NCBI GenBank assembly: GCA_033060915.1
Contig: CM065379.1
Span: forward strand, 32,868,318 to 32,932,317
DNA: 64,000 nt
Reading direction: 5' to 3'
Source: Euryodendron excelsum
Lineage: Eukaryota; Streptophyta; Magnoliopsida; Ericales; Pentaphylacaceae
This document shows positions 32,401 through 44,340 of this stretch, one piece after another (position 1 is the first letter of the stretch; every line of letters starts with the position of its first letter). The translations under genes and the position numbers were made by a program. Under the pieces are notes generated by a model. That model was given only the letters and a program-made list of their open reading frames with translations. It was not told where the DNA came from and did not search any database.

Positions 32401-33277
32401 TTCTAAGTTCAAGTCAAATCCTTTTCCAATCAAAATCTCTTTCTTCTAATCCAATCTTCTATTTTCTATCGGACTCTTGTCTGAACTACGGCTAACTTGA
32501 TTCTTCCAAAAGGATACGTAAGCAACTCTCAAGGATGCGGTCACAACATTTTTCAAGTTTCTATTTCCATAAAATCTTTCCAAATCTCCAATCTATTTTC
32601 AAACTTCCAATTTCGAATTTCTATTTCCAAATCTCTATTTTCAATTTTCAAAACCTTTTTTCCAAATTCAAACTTCTATCTCTTCCTTTTCAAATCAAAT
32701 CAATTTCTTTCCCAATCTATTTTCAATTCTCTTTTCTTGCACTTGCATATCATGCATCATTTAAATTTCTTTTTAAACATTCTTTTTCAAAGTGGATAGG
32801 ATTGAACAATAGTTAGTTGAAGACTCTCATAGGTGAATTTAGGGTAGATTGACATGTAGGTACCAAAAGGGTGGGGTAGGATAGATTGACATGTAGGTAC
32901 CAACCTCCGAACTTAGATCATTGTTTTCGAAAGACCAAAACCGGAGTTATTTTCCAAAAAAGGGCTTACGTATTTTCTAAAGGTTGCCAAACAACCTGTT
33001 TGCTTAAAAACCCTCTCTTGAGGAGATATTTTCAAAATCGTTTTCCAAAACCCTAAGTGTAGTTTTCGGATTATGCTTAGTTTTTAGGTGACCTAACTCA
33101 CATTAATCAAGTTAGGTGGCGACTCCAAATATTTTCTAAAAGCCCTTTATTTAAATATATTTTCAATTCAAACCTAGTCACACTCATTCTTTTAGGAGGG
33201 TGAGTTCTAACAAGAGAATACAGTATTTTTCCCGCTTGTGTGTGTATTTCTCAAGTGTGAAAAATCTGGGCGCGACA
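29466..33277 (+). repeat. 3' LTR of element B, right part
   Basis: It resumes the host LTR after B2, starting with the right TSD ACTGG. It matches 5' LTR 6170-9863, including TATAAATA at 29962, the AAACCCTA cluster near 30013-30095 and the AAG^GTAGGC donor at 30293. The low-complexity core and the terminal block near 32470-32545 also match. It ends CGCGACA and is followed by a C-rich flank, not by a primer site, confirming it is the 3' LTR. Confidence 0.9.
29962..29969 (+). promoter_or_regulatory. TATA box of the element B 3' LTR
   Basis: TATAAATA followed by CAGAGCATC; the GCGCC-type palindromes at 29850-29945 are partly decayed. Confidence 0.7.
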
Positions 33278-33299
33278 CCCCCCCCCACTCCCCTTTTGA

Positions 33300-33870
33300 C
33301 ATAAAATGATTACGAGAACTGGTCCTTCAGACGGTAGGGAGTAAAACGAGGGACAAAAGCGAGAGAGGTATCGAGATCACATCGCATCCCACCAACCACG
33401 TCGAACAGCTTGTCAACTTGCTCATCCAGCTACTCAATGTCAGAATGGATGATGTTAATGGAAGTCTGTAGGCTCACAATGGCCTAAAGAACGGGACTGA
33501 AATCAACACCACCTCGAGCAGGTGGAGGAGGAGCAGCAACAAGGGCAAGAGCTGGAGGAGGTGGTACAAGCAGAGGATGAGGACATTAAAGACCACAAAA
33601 TTCACTCTTACTAAGAGACTTCACAGTCAGTTTGGGAGCAGTTAACTGAACTTGTTCCTCAAGAACTCTAGGACACCCGAACTGCTCGAGAAAATGGGTC
33701 AAGGTCACACCATAGGGAAGGGTAAGATTGTTCGGTCTAGACTTGGCAACACGAACAATGTGCTTGTAAATGAGAGAAGGAAGGTCAATGGAATACCCAT
33801 GGGTAATAGCATACATCAAACGAGAAATATCTTGATTAATAGAGGATGTATGACTCTAGGGAAGAAAATT
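33300..33870 (-). pseudogene. Antisense fragment of a putative plant transposon protein (ORF1-like)
   Basis: Minus-strand reading frame from about 33870 down to 33300. SINQDISRLMYAITHGYSID and LPSLIYKHIVRVAKS, then LTLPYGVTLTHFLEQFG, match the C-terminal part of the plant-only 'putative plant transposon protein' family. The second extra ORF of element D (63304-64000) is of the same type. After a TAA at 33586 the frame continues as a Pro/Ala-rich linker (VPPPPALALVAAPPPPARGG) and a helical tail with two more stops. The N-terminal part is missing, cut off by LTR fragment E. It probably belongs to an older minus-strand element disrupted by B and E. Confidence 0.65.
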
Positions 33871-33884
33871 TGCGACAAGGATAA

Positions 33885-34052
33885 GATTGGGCGATCTCGG
33901 GGACCAACACCAAGTAGCTTTTTGAGATTGGGCGATCTTAGGTACCAACACCACCCTACAGGTAGCTCTTTGAGACCAAGCGGTCTCAGGGACCAACACC
34001 ACACAAGTAGCTTTCCGAGACTATGCGGTCTTAGGAACCAACACCTAAGTCA
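33885..34052 (+). repeat. U3 array of LTR E, about 45 bp unit, 4 copies
   Basis: Units share GAGAYY-NNNN-GGTCTC-GGGACCAACACC-AGTAGCTTT. Each core is self-complementary, for example GAGACC-AAGC-GGTCTC at about 33987-34002. Sequence is unrelated to the B array but the design (tandem hairpins) is the same. Confidence 0.75.
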
Positions 34053-35355
34053 ATACTAGGGCCTGCTAGCCCGACTCAGTGAAAAATGATCAAACCTGGC
34101 CCAAGGGCCTCTAGGTGCATCTTGAGAAAGCTCAAAATCCCTTAAGATGGTAAGTCCACCATTCCAAAGTGTTCTTAGACAGTTAGGCGTACTCAACACG
34201 CCATCTTGTCCAATTTTGATTTCATTTCGGTCAATTTTGGTCAAAATAACCATTTTTCCATTAGACGCCCCAATACAATACAAATCCCACCAAATAGCAA
34301 AAATATTCTCCCAAGACCGCCCTCGAACAGTCCGGCATGCTTAACACGCCACTCCAATCTATCCTGACCCTTTTCGACCATGCCTGATCAAAATGACCGT
34401 TTTACCCCTGATGACCTGAATGCGCCTCAAAATTACACTGACTTTGGGTATCGAACGGTAGATCTCATCATCCGCCACTATTTAACTTGAGGTGAGCCCC
34501 ATGACTCTAAATACTCCTAACTCAACGAAAGTCCCCTGGAGCATCTCGCAGACACTCCGCTAGGATTGCCTTTTCTCCTGATTCCCTAGTTATAACGCAC
34601 CGTCAAATGACTTGAGAAATGTGTAAACTAGAGAATTTTTTAAAGCTTGACCATAGGTCTCTCCATCGATATGGCACGATTGAATAGATCACTTCCCGAA
34701 GCCCCTGATCGCATGGCTCAAAAATTGTAACTTTTAATAACCCCTGAAGCGTCTCATCGACACTCTGCGAAGGTTGTCTTTTTCTCTAATTCCCTTATTA
34801 TAACGCACCATCGAAATACTTGAGAAATAGGTAAATTAGAAAATTTTTGAAAGTATTTCCAGAGCACTTTCCATCGATACAGTCCGCTAGGAGAGATCGC
34901 TTCTCAAAGGCACCGATCACGTGGCTCAAAAATGGCTACTTTTGAACATCCGCGGAGCGTATCACAGACGCTCTGCAAAAGTATGTTTTTGTGCACACTT
35001 CCCTAGACAACATCTCATTCTTCCAAACAGCTTTCAAGCTTCCCAAAAATGCTAGGTTCTTGAAAAACATTAGAAAAACATCATGGATATCACCGATTTT
35101 CTCAAATTCTTCCCATATGGCACAATTATCGAAGCAAAGTTAAAATGAACATTCCCGGTGGTGGAGCATATGCTATAGGCTCCCAAATTTTGATCAGATC
35201 AATCAAAATTTTGCTTGCTCCCTAAGTTAAGCTAGTACAGAGTGTGCCACGTGGCATTCAAAGAGAGGAATAGTACTGGCACATGTAACACATGCACTAG
35301 GGCAATTTTTGCCCAGGCATATGTACTACATGCGCCAGGCCCCTCCAAGTTTGCC

Positions 35356-35363
35356 TATAAATA
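35356..35363 (+). promoter_or_regulatory. TATA box of LTR E
   Basis: TATAAATA followed by CAGGCCTCCC, preceded by an inverted TGGCACATG.../...CATGCGCCA arrangement. Confidence 0.65.
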
Positions 35364-37276
35364 CAGGCCTCCCCCTTTGCATATTTCAGAATCAAAATTG
35401 GCAGTGAAGCTCTATAGAAACTGGTCCAAAAATTTGAAATCCTATATACACCTCACCCTCCAAACACTTAGGCTATATTCTACGTCTCTCTAGCCTATAT
35501 ACTTTCTCTACAAAGCCCCTAATGCTCTAGAAAAACCACTTCTAGCCCCTTCATGCCTCCTTAAGGCCCTTCAAGTTCCAGAGAAGTCATCCATAGAAGC
35601 TTGAAGTTGTTTTGAAGACAAAACGTGGTATTCTCTTTACATTTTTGCAATCCCCATTCCTCTCTTCTCCCTCCTAACCTACTTAGACTATTCTCTATTT
35701 TAACCCCCATCTTCTACCCCCACTTTTTTACATGCTTGAAACAAAAGAGCTCTTAGTTCATGCCTGGAGAAAAGTTTGTGAGAGCCACTGTTAGTACCCC
35801 ATTTTGGCCACTCGGCGATCTTTCGGCCCGACCGGAAGCACCTCCAAACCAACACAAGCATGCTTAAGCCTAAACCGGCTTTCCAAGTCCTGTCTAATCA
35901 AACAATGGCTTCGAGGGCCCATTACAGGCAAAAAATGACCAGAATGCCCCCATACATTAGTCAATCTAATCCAGCCCGGCATGTCTTCTATAAGACGATA
36001 AGTCCATTCAAATTCAAAGTCAAATCCAATTATCCCATCATTCGAGATAGTTGATCCCTCATTGACTGTAAGACCATTCAACCTAGCATGGCATGATAAC
36101 TAAGAAAGTTTATTCCCCAGATCGGTAAAGCCCCTTTCACAGTCATCTTTGAAAAGTACCTAAGCCCCCGAGATGAAAGAGCGGTTCACTTTTGGTGCCT
36201 GCTAGCCCGCTAATGTAGAATGTCCTTTGAGAAAGCACAAACCCCTCAACAATGAAAGATTTTCCAAGTCCGGCACATTCTTTGACAAAGCATAAACCCC
36301 TCAAGAACGAAAGACTGTCCCAGTCTGGCACGACCTTTAAGAAAGTTTATTCCTCAAGGCGGTAAGGCCCTTTCAAACCTGTCCATCGAGAAAGTATCAA
36401 TTCCTTGGACAGAAGTCCAAACCAGATCCAGACCAGTCAACACCAATGCCTGCTAGCCCGTCACGATGGAAAATAACCATTTTTGCCCTCAACGGGCCTG
36501 GCACGTTCTTCGTGAAAGTACCAAATCCTCATAACGGTAAGACCACCTTCCAGAGCCGTCTCTAGACGGTCCAGCATGTCCAGTGTCATCCAGTCAACCC
36601 CGGTCCTTTCTCGGAGGTTCCTTAGTCAAAATGGCCATTTTGCCCCTAGGCATCCAAATGCCTTAGAAAACCATACTAGCTCTGGTATCAAACCAGCAAT
36701 AACCCAGCCAACTTTGGTCAACCCCACTCAACTCTAGCCAGCCCAGTCATCCCCAATCAACCCGATTAACCCTGATCAATCTTTGTTAACCCTAGAACTC
36801 TCAGGATGAGGTGACTGCGATTCGATCACTCCATTCAACCATACTAGCTCTGGAAATCAAACCAGTAATCTCTGGGACACTGTGTAGAGTATCCCCTTCC
36901 ATTTCTGGCTGGGTCCTGCCGTCTGGCACTTTCCTTTTCAAACCAGAACCTCCCTGCTCCACTCTGAGTGAAGCATGACTAATTTTTGGCCTTGAACCAC
37001 TTCTAGAGGCGCACACCAGCTATCAAAGGCGGTTTCAAATCAACCAGCCTTCTAATTAGCCCCCATCAATGAGCAATAGTGGCGCACACTTTAACTTTAG
37101 TCGTGCGCCACTAATAGTGGTGCATAACTGCCCAGAATCAGTTATGAATTGACCAGTCTCATATCCATCATTTTTTTCTAGCCCTCATTAATGTCCCTTA
37201 CACCACTCTTAGTGGCGCACAGCCAACTTTAGTGCATGCGCCATTAAGAGTGGTGCACAACCCCCCTGTTTTGCAC

Positions 37277-37284
37277 TATAGATA
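37277..37284 (+). promoter_or_regulatory. TATA-like box of the element C 5' LTR
   Basis: TATAGATA followed by CAGACCTCC, one base off the TATAAATA of related LTRs. The 3' LTR of the same element has lost this region by deletion. Confidence 0.6.
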
Positions 37285-39253
37285 CAGACCTCCTCCCTCA
37301 CTGTTTTGGGTCGAAAAAATTATCCAGAAACTCTCCCCCTCTATTCCAAACAACTTTTAGAGCCCTCTTTCTCTCTCTCGAAGTCCCACCGGCTGAGTCC
37401 GAGTCTAAGTCCAAGTCCGAACTGTCGAAGCCCCAGCTTCCGAGCTCCACAGAAAGTCCGCCCCACTACCCGGAAGCTCTTGAAGTCTTCCCAAGTCCAA
37501 GGCCCAAGCCTCCATCAAAGAAAGAAGAAATGAGACAAGGCAAATCCTTCGTATACTTTTTGTACTCTCCCACTCTCTCTTCTCCCTCCGAACCCACTTG
37601 GGTTATTCTATTTTTTAACCCCCTATCTCTAAACTCTCTTTTCTTGCATACTTAGAACAAGAGGACGTTATGTCCATGTCGAGAGTGAACAAGAGGGGAT
37701 TACCAATCAGGCTCCCTTCTTGGCCTTCACTTGTTTCATGGCATGGCCTTAGGGCCTTCTTGTAATGTGGTGATACCTAGCCTTATATGTTTCATGCCGT
37801 TATGATTGTTGTCATGCATTTGCATTCTTGCCATCTCCTTATCCCCTAAAATCATTTTCAAAGTTATTTTCTCAAAACCATCATTCTAAGTTGATCCTAA
37901 CCCTCTCATGGTTAGGGTTTTCCTAGAAAAGTGTAACATTTTAAATGGTTCCCATTAGCCTACATTTGTTTCTTTTCAAAAGCACGGTCTCGGAATGATC
38001 CTAGTTTTTTCATGATTAGGGTTGTTTCGAAAAATGTGTGACATTCTAAAGAACCCAAAAGGTTAACATTTTTGGCTTCGTGCCTTTATTGTTTTTCAAA
38101 GCCACAAGCCTAAAGCAATTCTAGCCTTTCAATGGCTAGAATGGCTCTAGGCAAAGTGCAATATTCATTTGGATGTTTAAAATCCAAGTTAGGATTTTAG
38201 GCCCTAAAACATGTTTTCAAAAGACTCGATTTTCGAACCATTTACAAAACTCTTATTTATCAAACCCTAAAAATCCAATTTTAGGAAAAACATGTTTTTA
38301 CTAACTCCAAACTTTCCTTTTTCAAGCCAAAATCATACCTTTTTCAAACTCTCAAAATCCTCAATTTTTAAATCAATCAAAACTTTCCTTTTTTAAAATT
38401 TTTTTGAAAAATCAATTAAATCAAAATCTTCCATTTCAAATCCCTCAAATCACTCCTTTTTCAAACCTTCCAAATTTAAAACCTAAATCAACTCCTTCCA
38501 TTTTGGAAACAATCCAAACTTGTCTTTTTCAAAATCAAATCAAATCTTTTCAGATCAAGTCAATATTTTCAAATCAAACCCAATCGTCCTGAACAGGAAA
38601 CATTTCCAAATCCAATCTTCCTGAAAAGGAATCATTTCAAAATCAAATCTAGTCTTCTTGAAAAGGAAACATTTCAAATCAAACCCATTCTTCTTGAAAA
38701 GGAAATATTTCAAACATCAAATCAAATCTACCTAAAAATGAAACATTTTCAAAGTCCAATATTTCCTGAAAATGAAACACTTTCAAACTTAAACTTTCCT
38801 AAAAAAAAACTTTCTAAAAATGGAAACTTTCTAGAAATAGAAACCCATTTCAAAATTTCAACTGTTTTGGACTCTTGTCCAAACTATGACTGACCTGATC
38901 CTCTTTAAGGAGGTACATAGGCAACCCTTGATGAGGTGCGGTCACAACCCTTTTCAAATTTCCAATTCGACAACCATTTTCAAATTTCTAATTTCATAAC
39001 CATTTTAAAACCCAATTCCATCTTTCAAACTATTTTTCAAATTTTGTTTTCAAAAGTTTTCTAAGCGAATATCATTAAACATAGGTAACCCATGAGTCAT
39101 AATTAGATGAGTAAAAAGTGGATGGACATACAGGTACCGCAAGGGCGAGGTAAGGTGATAGTCTTAGGACATCTTTCATACACGTAACCAACCCCCGAAC
39201 TTAAGAATTTCTATTTCAAAGGCCAAAATTAGAGTCAATTTTCAAAAGAGCTT

Positions 39254-40943
39254 TGTTGTCTCTACACCTTGATTTTGATGATAACTAAACCTTGTATTAG
39301 TTTACTAACGCATTTAATTAGTGTGCAGATTAACAAGGATTACAATTTAGACTTAAAGTTTGACTTAAAGTCTAATTCATATCGAAATGGATGCACAACA
39401 TTTATAAGCTCAAACAATACACCAAAAGTCAAGTCATGCACCAAAACAGAGCAATTACACTCACTCGAACTTTAAACAGATGATTTGCATTTGAAGAGAT
39501 TGAAAGTGCTCAAAGGAAGACTTCATTAAGTGTGAGAAGACTAAATGAAGATAACTTAAATTCGAAGATATTGAAGGTGTTCAAGAAGAGGACTCATCGT
39601 GCCTACAAAATCTCTATAAAGAATTCAAATAAGAAATACATCAAATCTGTGAAGATTCAAGAAAGATGACATGCATTGAGAGTACTTAAAAGTAGACTTC
39701 ATCAAGCCTCTAATGAAGTGATCCTAAAGTAGAAGAAATTGGCATCAAGTATATGAAGCTTTACATAGGTGAAAAGAATTTTAGCGGCAAATGGAAGAGC
39801 TAGAAAATGAAGAAGGGGAACTCGGCTTCAATGAAAATAAATTTGGTAGCTAGACAACAAAGATAATATGATCATCAAAATAAAAATTCAATCCAAATTG
39901 AATGGAAGACATCTTTGAAGAATTGAAGACTTTGATTTATTATCATACCCCAAAGAGAAGACTCCTTGAAGATCTTAAGTGTTTTCGGAGAACATCATAC
40001 CTTAAAGAGAAGATCCATTGAAGAAAATCCCCAGATTATTTGAAACTAAACTGATCAAGAAAAACATGAAAGACAGTTTCTGGGTGATGTGTCGCTACAT
40101 GGATTTAATGTGTCAACACATGAAGACAGTGGACACACTCTGAGAAATGCAGACTTGATGTACCGACACATGAGGTTGAAGTGTCGACACATGAAGACAG
40201 TGGATAAAATCTGAAGAATGCAAACTTGATGTGTTGACACATGGAAGGCAAATGTCGACACTTGGGAACTAACGACTATATTTTTAAACATTATATTGAA
40301 GTGGGCACGCACTTAATGAAGCTTTAACAACCTCCAACGTGTAAAATCAATTCAGGGTTTTATATATAAGCCTTCAAATGCATTTGTGAGATAAGGGATA
40401 CAACATTCACTGATTGATTGAGCTAAAAATTTAAAAATTCTCTTTGTATTCACGGTAGTAGTTAGTGAGCTATTCAATTCCCATTTACTCTTGATAGAGA
40501 GTTTGCATTTCATTTGTATATCCTTCATATACTTGTAAGTGAGAGTTGGAGTGTACTCTTGTAAAAGAATAATACTTTTAAGTTGAAGTGGATCTTGAAC
40601 AAAATCACTTGGTGGCTGGAAAAACTCGAGAAGAAGTTCTTGTTTAAAAGTGAGCTAAGTACTTTGAAAATCAGCATCAACTTTATAATTGGAGATTACA
40701 TAGTGGAAGAAGACTTCAAGGGAATCTTGGAATGAGGACGTAGATCACAAATTATGGTTGAACCTCAGTAATTCTTGGTGTGCCTCTTTGTGCTCTATTT
40801 TTCACTTCATTATTGTTTACTTTGCATTGCATACATATTGAACTACTGTTCCATTGATTAGATTGTTTTCAATTGATTTTAATTGCTTTAATTTATAAGA
40901 AACTCAATTCACCCCCCATCTTGGGTTGCCTTTTGGGCCAACA
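39254..40943 (+). repeat. Copia-like solo LTR (1.69 kb) inside the element C 5' LTR
   Basis: It interrupts the LTR text between TTTTCAAAAGAG and TTTCTAACATTTTTAGGG. It starts TGTTGTCTCTACACC, followed by TTTTGATGATAACTAA, a common start of plant Ty1/copia LTRs, and ends TTTTGGGCCAACA. Flanking 5-mers are AGCTT and GGCTT (4/5). A TATATATAAG lies near 40363. No internal domain is present. Superfamily assignment rests on the terminal motif style only. Confidence 0.75.
40079..40275 (+). repeat. Tandem repeat with TGTCGACA palindromes, about 72 bp unit, 2.6 copies
   Basis: Units carry GTGTCGACACATGAAGACAG, TGGATAAAATCTGAAGAATG and CAAACTTGATGT, with substitutions. The palindromic TGTCGACA / TGTCAACACA words recur about five times upstream of the TATA box of the Copia-like LTR. 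Confidence 0.75.
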
Positions 40944-41260
40944 GGCTTTCTAACATTTTTAGGGTTGTCAAATAACCCTACCTTCTAAAACCCTCCCATG
41001 AGGATGTTTTTTGAAAAAATACTTTCCAAAACCCAAGTTTAACCTTCGGTTTTTACTTGGTGTAGATGATGTAGCACATCTTTAAATATGTTAAGTGGTG
41101 ACTCCAAAGACCTTTTCAAAAAGCCCTAATCAATTCCATTTCAAAAATTCAAAATCCCGTCGCATTTGTTCTTCTAGGAGGATGAGTCCTAACAAGAGAG
41201 CATCGTGCTTGTTCTCAGGCCAAGGGGGCTTGGTTCGGTCCAAAAACGAGGTACGACAAC

Positions 41261-41280
41261 TTGGCAACTCCGCTGGGGAC
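41261..41280 (+). other. Primer binding site of element C
   Basis: TTGGCAACTCCGCTGGGGAC two bases after the LTR end. Same class as the B primer site and the TGGCGACTCCGCTGGGGA type of Ogre-like elements, with one G to A change. Confidence 0.8.
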
Positions 41281-42650
41281 AATTAGAAGGTTAGGCCTAT
41301 GTCATGTCCAGTCATCTTGTACTCAACTTAAGTTCGCCGATTACCTTGTTTAGTTATATCCACTTTCTAAACTTTTTTAAACTTCAAATTTGTCAAAATG
41401 ATCTTTGTTTTTCAAAAAGACAAACATTGCATTTATTACATGCTCTTGCATTGTTCATACATTAAACTTTATTTTGCATTTGAGTTCCTCGAAAAGTACT
41501 AACTGTGCATTTTTTTTTTTTGTAGGTGAACCCTTATTTACATTTTAATTTATTCTCATAAGTTGTCATGTATGTTATGTATGACAAAATGTATGGTAGT
41601 TATTGGGCTCTTTACTCAAATTTTCAAAATTACGCACACACTTGCATGTGCATCTTCATGGAATATTGACCCTAGTTACTACCTTCTAGTTAGAAGGGGA
41701 AACAGTACATTGACTATTGGTGGTAGGCAGATATGTCACCTAACCAATGGTCTTTAGATAGTTCCTTCGCTTGGATCGCCAACCTATAATGGCACCACCC
41801 CGGGGAGTGGGCGTAGGTTTGAAGATCCGGGAGTTGAGCTTTTTAGGAAGCATTAGTAGCCCTCAACCTCATGTTCATATAGTACCCATGCATAGCTGAA
41901 CCTCTGCCCAATTTAAGGCATGTGTCTTTTTAAAATACCAAGGAGAAAAGAGTGACCGCTTTTTAATTTCCTTACTCCTGTTGTTATTATGCTTACATAC
42001 ATGAATGTTTTGCTATCAGTATCTTGTCATTCATGCTATTAAATTGCTCATGCATATGTAATCATCCCAAGGCAAGAGTTCCAAAGTAACCCAAGCCACT
42101 TGCACTCTATGCATATGATCAACTCAAAGAGAATGGCCCGTGAGCCAATCTCAAATCATAAGCCTACCCAATTCCTAAGGGTTCTAAACCCTATAGATCA
42201 TGGCATACATCCAAGAATCATTTCATAAGAGGGTCCTCAATCCCTTTCGCTCAAGGAGATAAGGTTGCCACAAGATAAGGGGCAATCCAGAGACAAGGTC
42301 ATTTAACGGGCTCCTAATATCAACAAGGCAAAATCAAAGACTCAAAAGGTAGTTTGGTAGAGAGCTAGAAAGTCCCATGAAAAAGTTCCCTTCCCCCCAA
42401 TCTATGTAATATTAGCTTCCTATCTCAAAAGAAATAAAATTACTTTTTCTATTTCTCTTGAATGAATGGTTGTGTAGAATGAATGAAACAGGCACAGGTA
42501 TGGTATCTGCATACAGAGGCGATCTCCTGTCACCAAAATGAGCCTTAGCATCATACCTAAACCTTCGACAACTGGGGACACTTCTAAGACATGCATTACA
42601 TAGAAAATTTCAAAATACCATATTGAATGCCGATCTCTCTTTCCTTACAG
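41281..42650 (+). other. Untranslated leader of element C with candidate splice sites
   Basis: TACTAAC at 41497-41503, a long T run and TAG^G (AG 41524-41525) copy the arrangement in element B at the same spacing. A second candidate intron runs from CACAG^GTATGG (42498) to CTTTCCTTACAG^G (42650), 153 bases. A conserved block at about 41750-41915 matches the B leader, including GGAGTGGGCGTAGGTTTGAA. No ORF is seen. Confidence 0.7.
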
Positions 42651-43339
42651 GACAAATGAAGGTAGGAGAGGAACTTTTAGATAACCTAGACAACAGTGAG
42701 GAAACTATTGATAGATCATCTTGGCTTTTAGAAGCAGCCCTTCGATTGCAAAGAATGTTACTACCAAACAGTGAAAAGTGGGACCCAAACTCCAATGCAA
42801 TTGCAAATCACCCTCACGAAATCTTTGTTCCTAAGGGTACACCCTTTCTAGTAAGGGTCTGAGGACCTAAAAGTCAAAACTCGCACCTCATCACTATCCA
42901 ATCCCAACAAACTGATCTAGACCTAACCATTGAAGCCACCTTTCGCTTTCCATACTTCAGCATCATCCTTACCCCACTTCCAGAACTTGAGCCTATGATC
43001 GCAATGACTGGGTTTACATCCCAAATTGGTGCTAGAAGAGCCATGCAACCTAACCAACCATTTCTCCTACAGAGCATTCTGCCACCACCCTTCATATTAC
43101 CTATAATAGCCACCTCAGGAACAAAGCCTGAACTAGTCCCTGTCACTTCCTCTACAAAGGTGGTTCTGCCTATCATGACCCAAATGCCAATTACAAGCCT
43201 CCATCATGTCCTATAGAACTACTCTCTAGCCATGCCTTAGAAAATCGAAGAACCAGTATCCAAAATATGTGGGATGACCAAATCTAGGCACTGTTATACC
43301 TCTACCAAGGTAGAAGGAAAAACGAAAAGTAAAGGCAAA
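42651..43339 (+). pseudogene. Degenerate coding-like stretch between leader and protease of element C
   Basis: After the candidate acceptor the sequence reads MKVGEELLDNLDNSEETIDR on the plus strand and, after a TGA at 42860, a Pro-rich stretch up to 43215. I do not recognise a capsid motif. In related elements gag would lie here, so this may be a gag remnant or a linker left after a deletion. Low-quality assignment. Confidence 0.3.
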
Positions 43340-44340
43340 GAAGGGGAAAGCTCAAGCCCTCTCTCCAAACAAGAAATCTCATAATTCACTAAAGCTTTGA
43401 AAAAGAATGATTATGACATCATGGAATAGCTCAGAAAAACACTTACCCACATCTCCATGCTAGGTTTGCTGCTTTCTTTTAAGAATCATTGAGATGCTTC
43501 GCTCAAGGTCCTAAAAGATGCCCATGTGCCAAAAAGCTTCACCCCTGATAATCTGTATGAAATTGTTAGCCTCATCATGGTACCCAACATCATTACATTC
43601 TCTAATGATGAAATCCCGGCCAATGGGACGGGACACATGCATACTCTACACATAACTGTAAAAACCATGGGAAACATGGTGTCAAGGGTTTGGTGGACAA
43701 TAGGTCAGCTTTAAATGTTTGGTTATACTCAACCTTGGTAAGGCTAGGTATGGACCAAACGTACCTTAACCATAATACTACCATTATCCTAGCCTTTAAT
43801 GGATCTCGGCTTAAAACCATGGGAGAGATCGAGATGCCTTTCATAGTGGGGCTTGTAAGCTTCAACATAAAGTTTCAAGTCCTACACATACCTTCAGCCT
43901 ACAACATGTTGTTGGGTCGACCATGGATCTATTCGGCAGGCACTGCACCCTCCAGTCTCCATTAAAAGGTCAAGTTCATCATTGGTGCCAAGCTAATCAC
44001 CATCATCGCTGAAGCTGAGTATGCTATCTACAAAGCAGATGAGATCCCATATGATGGAGCGATAGTTATCAATCCTTCGAGTACATCACAGTGGTACAAG
44101 AAGAAGACCAAGTAAAGCCAAAACATTCTTCAAATGCCCAAATGATAGCCCGCTACTTCCAGACAAGAGGGTATCAACCCGAAAAGGGGCTCGGGAAAAA
44201 TCTGCAAGGAAGGCCAGAAAAAGTGGAGTTGCCACCGGTAGAACCCCATTTAGGTTAGGGTATAAACAAACCAGGAAGGAGATATGGGAATAAAGGAGAG
44301 AAAGGAAAAGACCTACCATTGACCGTGGATTGATCAACCA
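43340..44340 (+). pseudogene. Protease and G-patch-like region of element C
   Basis: Pre-protease text (KALKKNDYDIMEQL-like, THISMLGLLLS, DAHVPKSF) is the conserved Ogre/Tat stretch before the aspartic protease. A frameshift at about 43690 separates it from the catalytic segment: VDNRSALNV (usual VDNGSALN; the active-site Gly is Arg here), then IILAFNGSRLKTMGEI and LLGRPWIYSAGTAPSSLH. After a TAA at 43963 and further shifts, RGYQPEKGLGKNLQG (about 44165-44210) is a G-patch-like motif usual in this clade. The protein would process the Gag-Pol polyprotein. Stops, frameshifts and the changed active site make it inactive. Confidence 0.75.

Larger units (their letters stand above)
4906..33277 (+). 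mobile_element. Element B: composite Ogre/Tat-like LTR retrotransposon with two nested solo LTRs
   Basis: The 5' LTR (4906-9863) and 3' LTR (23730-33277, interrupted) share start TGTAAGCACCCC, end GGGCGCGA(C/T)A and long stretches of near identity. They resemble each other more than they resemble the LTR at 14435. A primer site follows the 5' LTR and a polypurine tract precedes the 3' LTR. Flanking 5-mers are CCCCG (left) and CCCCC (right), a 4/5 TSD in C-rich sequence. Without the two nested LTRs the element is about 18.7 kb with about 8.6 kb internal. It keeps a decayed gag and an antisense ORF but shows no protease, RT, RNase H or integrase, so it is non-autonomous as it stands. Ogre/Tat assignment rests on LTR length, primer site and gag style. 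Confidence 0.85.
33880..35788 (+). repeat. Partial LTR E of a third Ogre/Tat-like family
   Basis: It has the same layout as the B and C LTRs but a different sequence: a U3 array (33885-34052), a middle part with GACCGTTTTACCCCTGATG-like text, and TATAAATACAGGCCTCC at 35356. A pyrimidine block follows (CCTCTCTTCTCCCTCCTAAC). The TGTTAG/TGTAAG start is missing. It stops at 35788 in GAGAGCCAC, where element C is inserted; in the B LTRs the matching text is GAGGGTCACCGTGTCGG. Confidence 0.7.
35789..41258 (+). repeat. 5' LTR of element C, carrying a Copia-like solo LTR
   Basis: Starts TGTTAGTACCCC, ends GGTACGACA. About 3.8 kb of own sequence plus an insertion at 39254-40943. Layout parallels the B LTRs: GTGCGCCAC/GTGGTGC palindromes (37090-37260), TATAGATA at 37277, pyrimidine block, low-complexity core, and conserved block GACTGACCTGATCCTC near 38887. 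Confidence 0.85.

Noticed and set aside
42623..42862. Open frame MNADLSFLTGQMKVGEEL as an Ogre-style ORF1
   Set aside because: The start lies inside the candidate intron and the frame is short; no motif supports ORF1, so it is listed only as a degenerate stretch.
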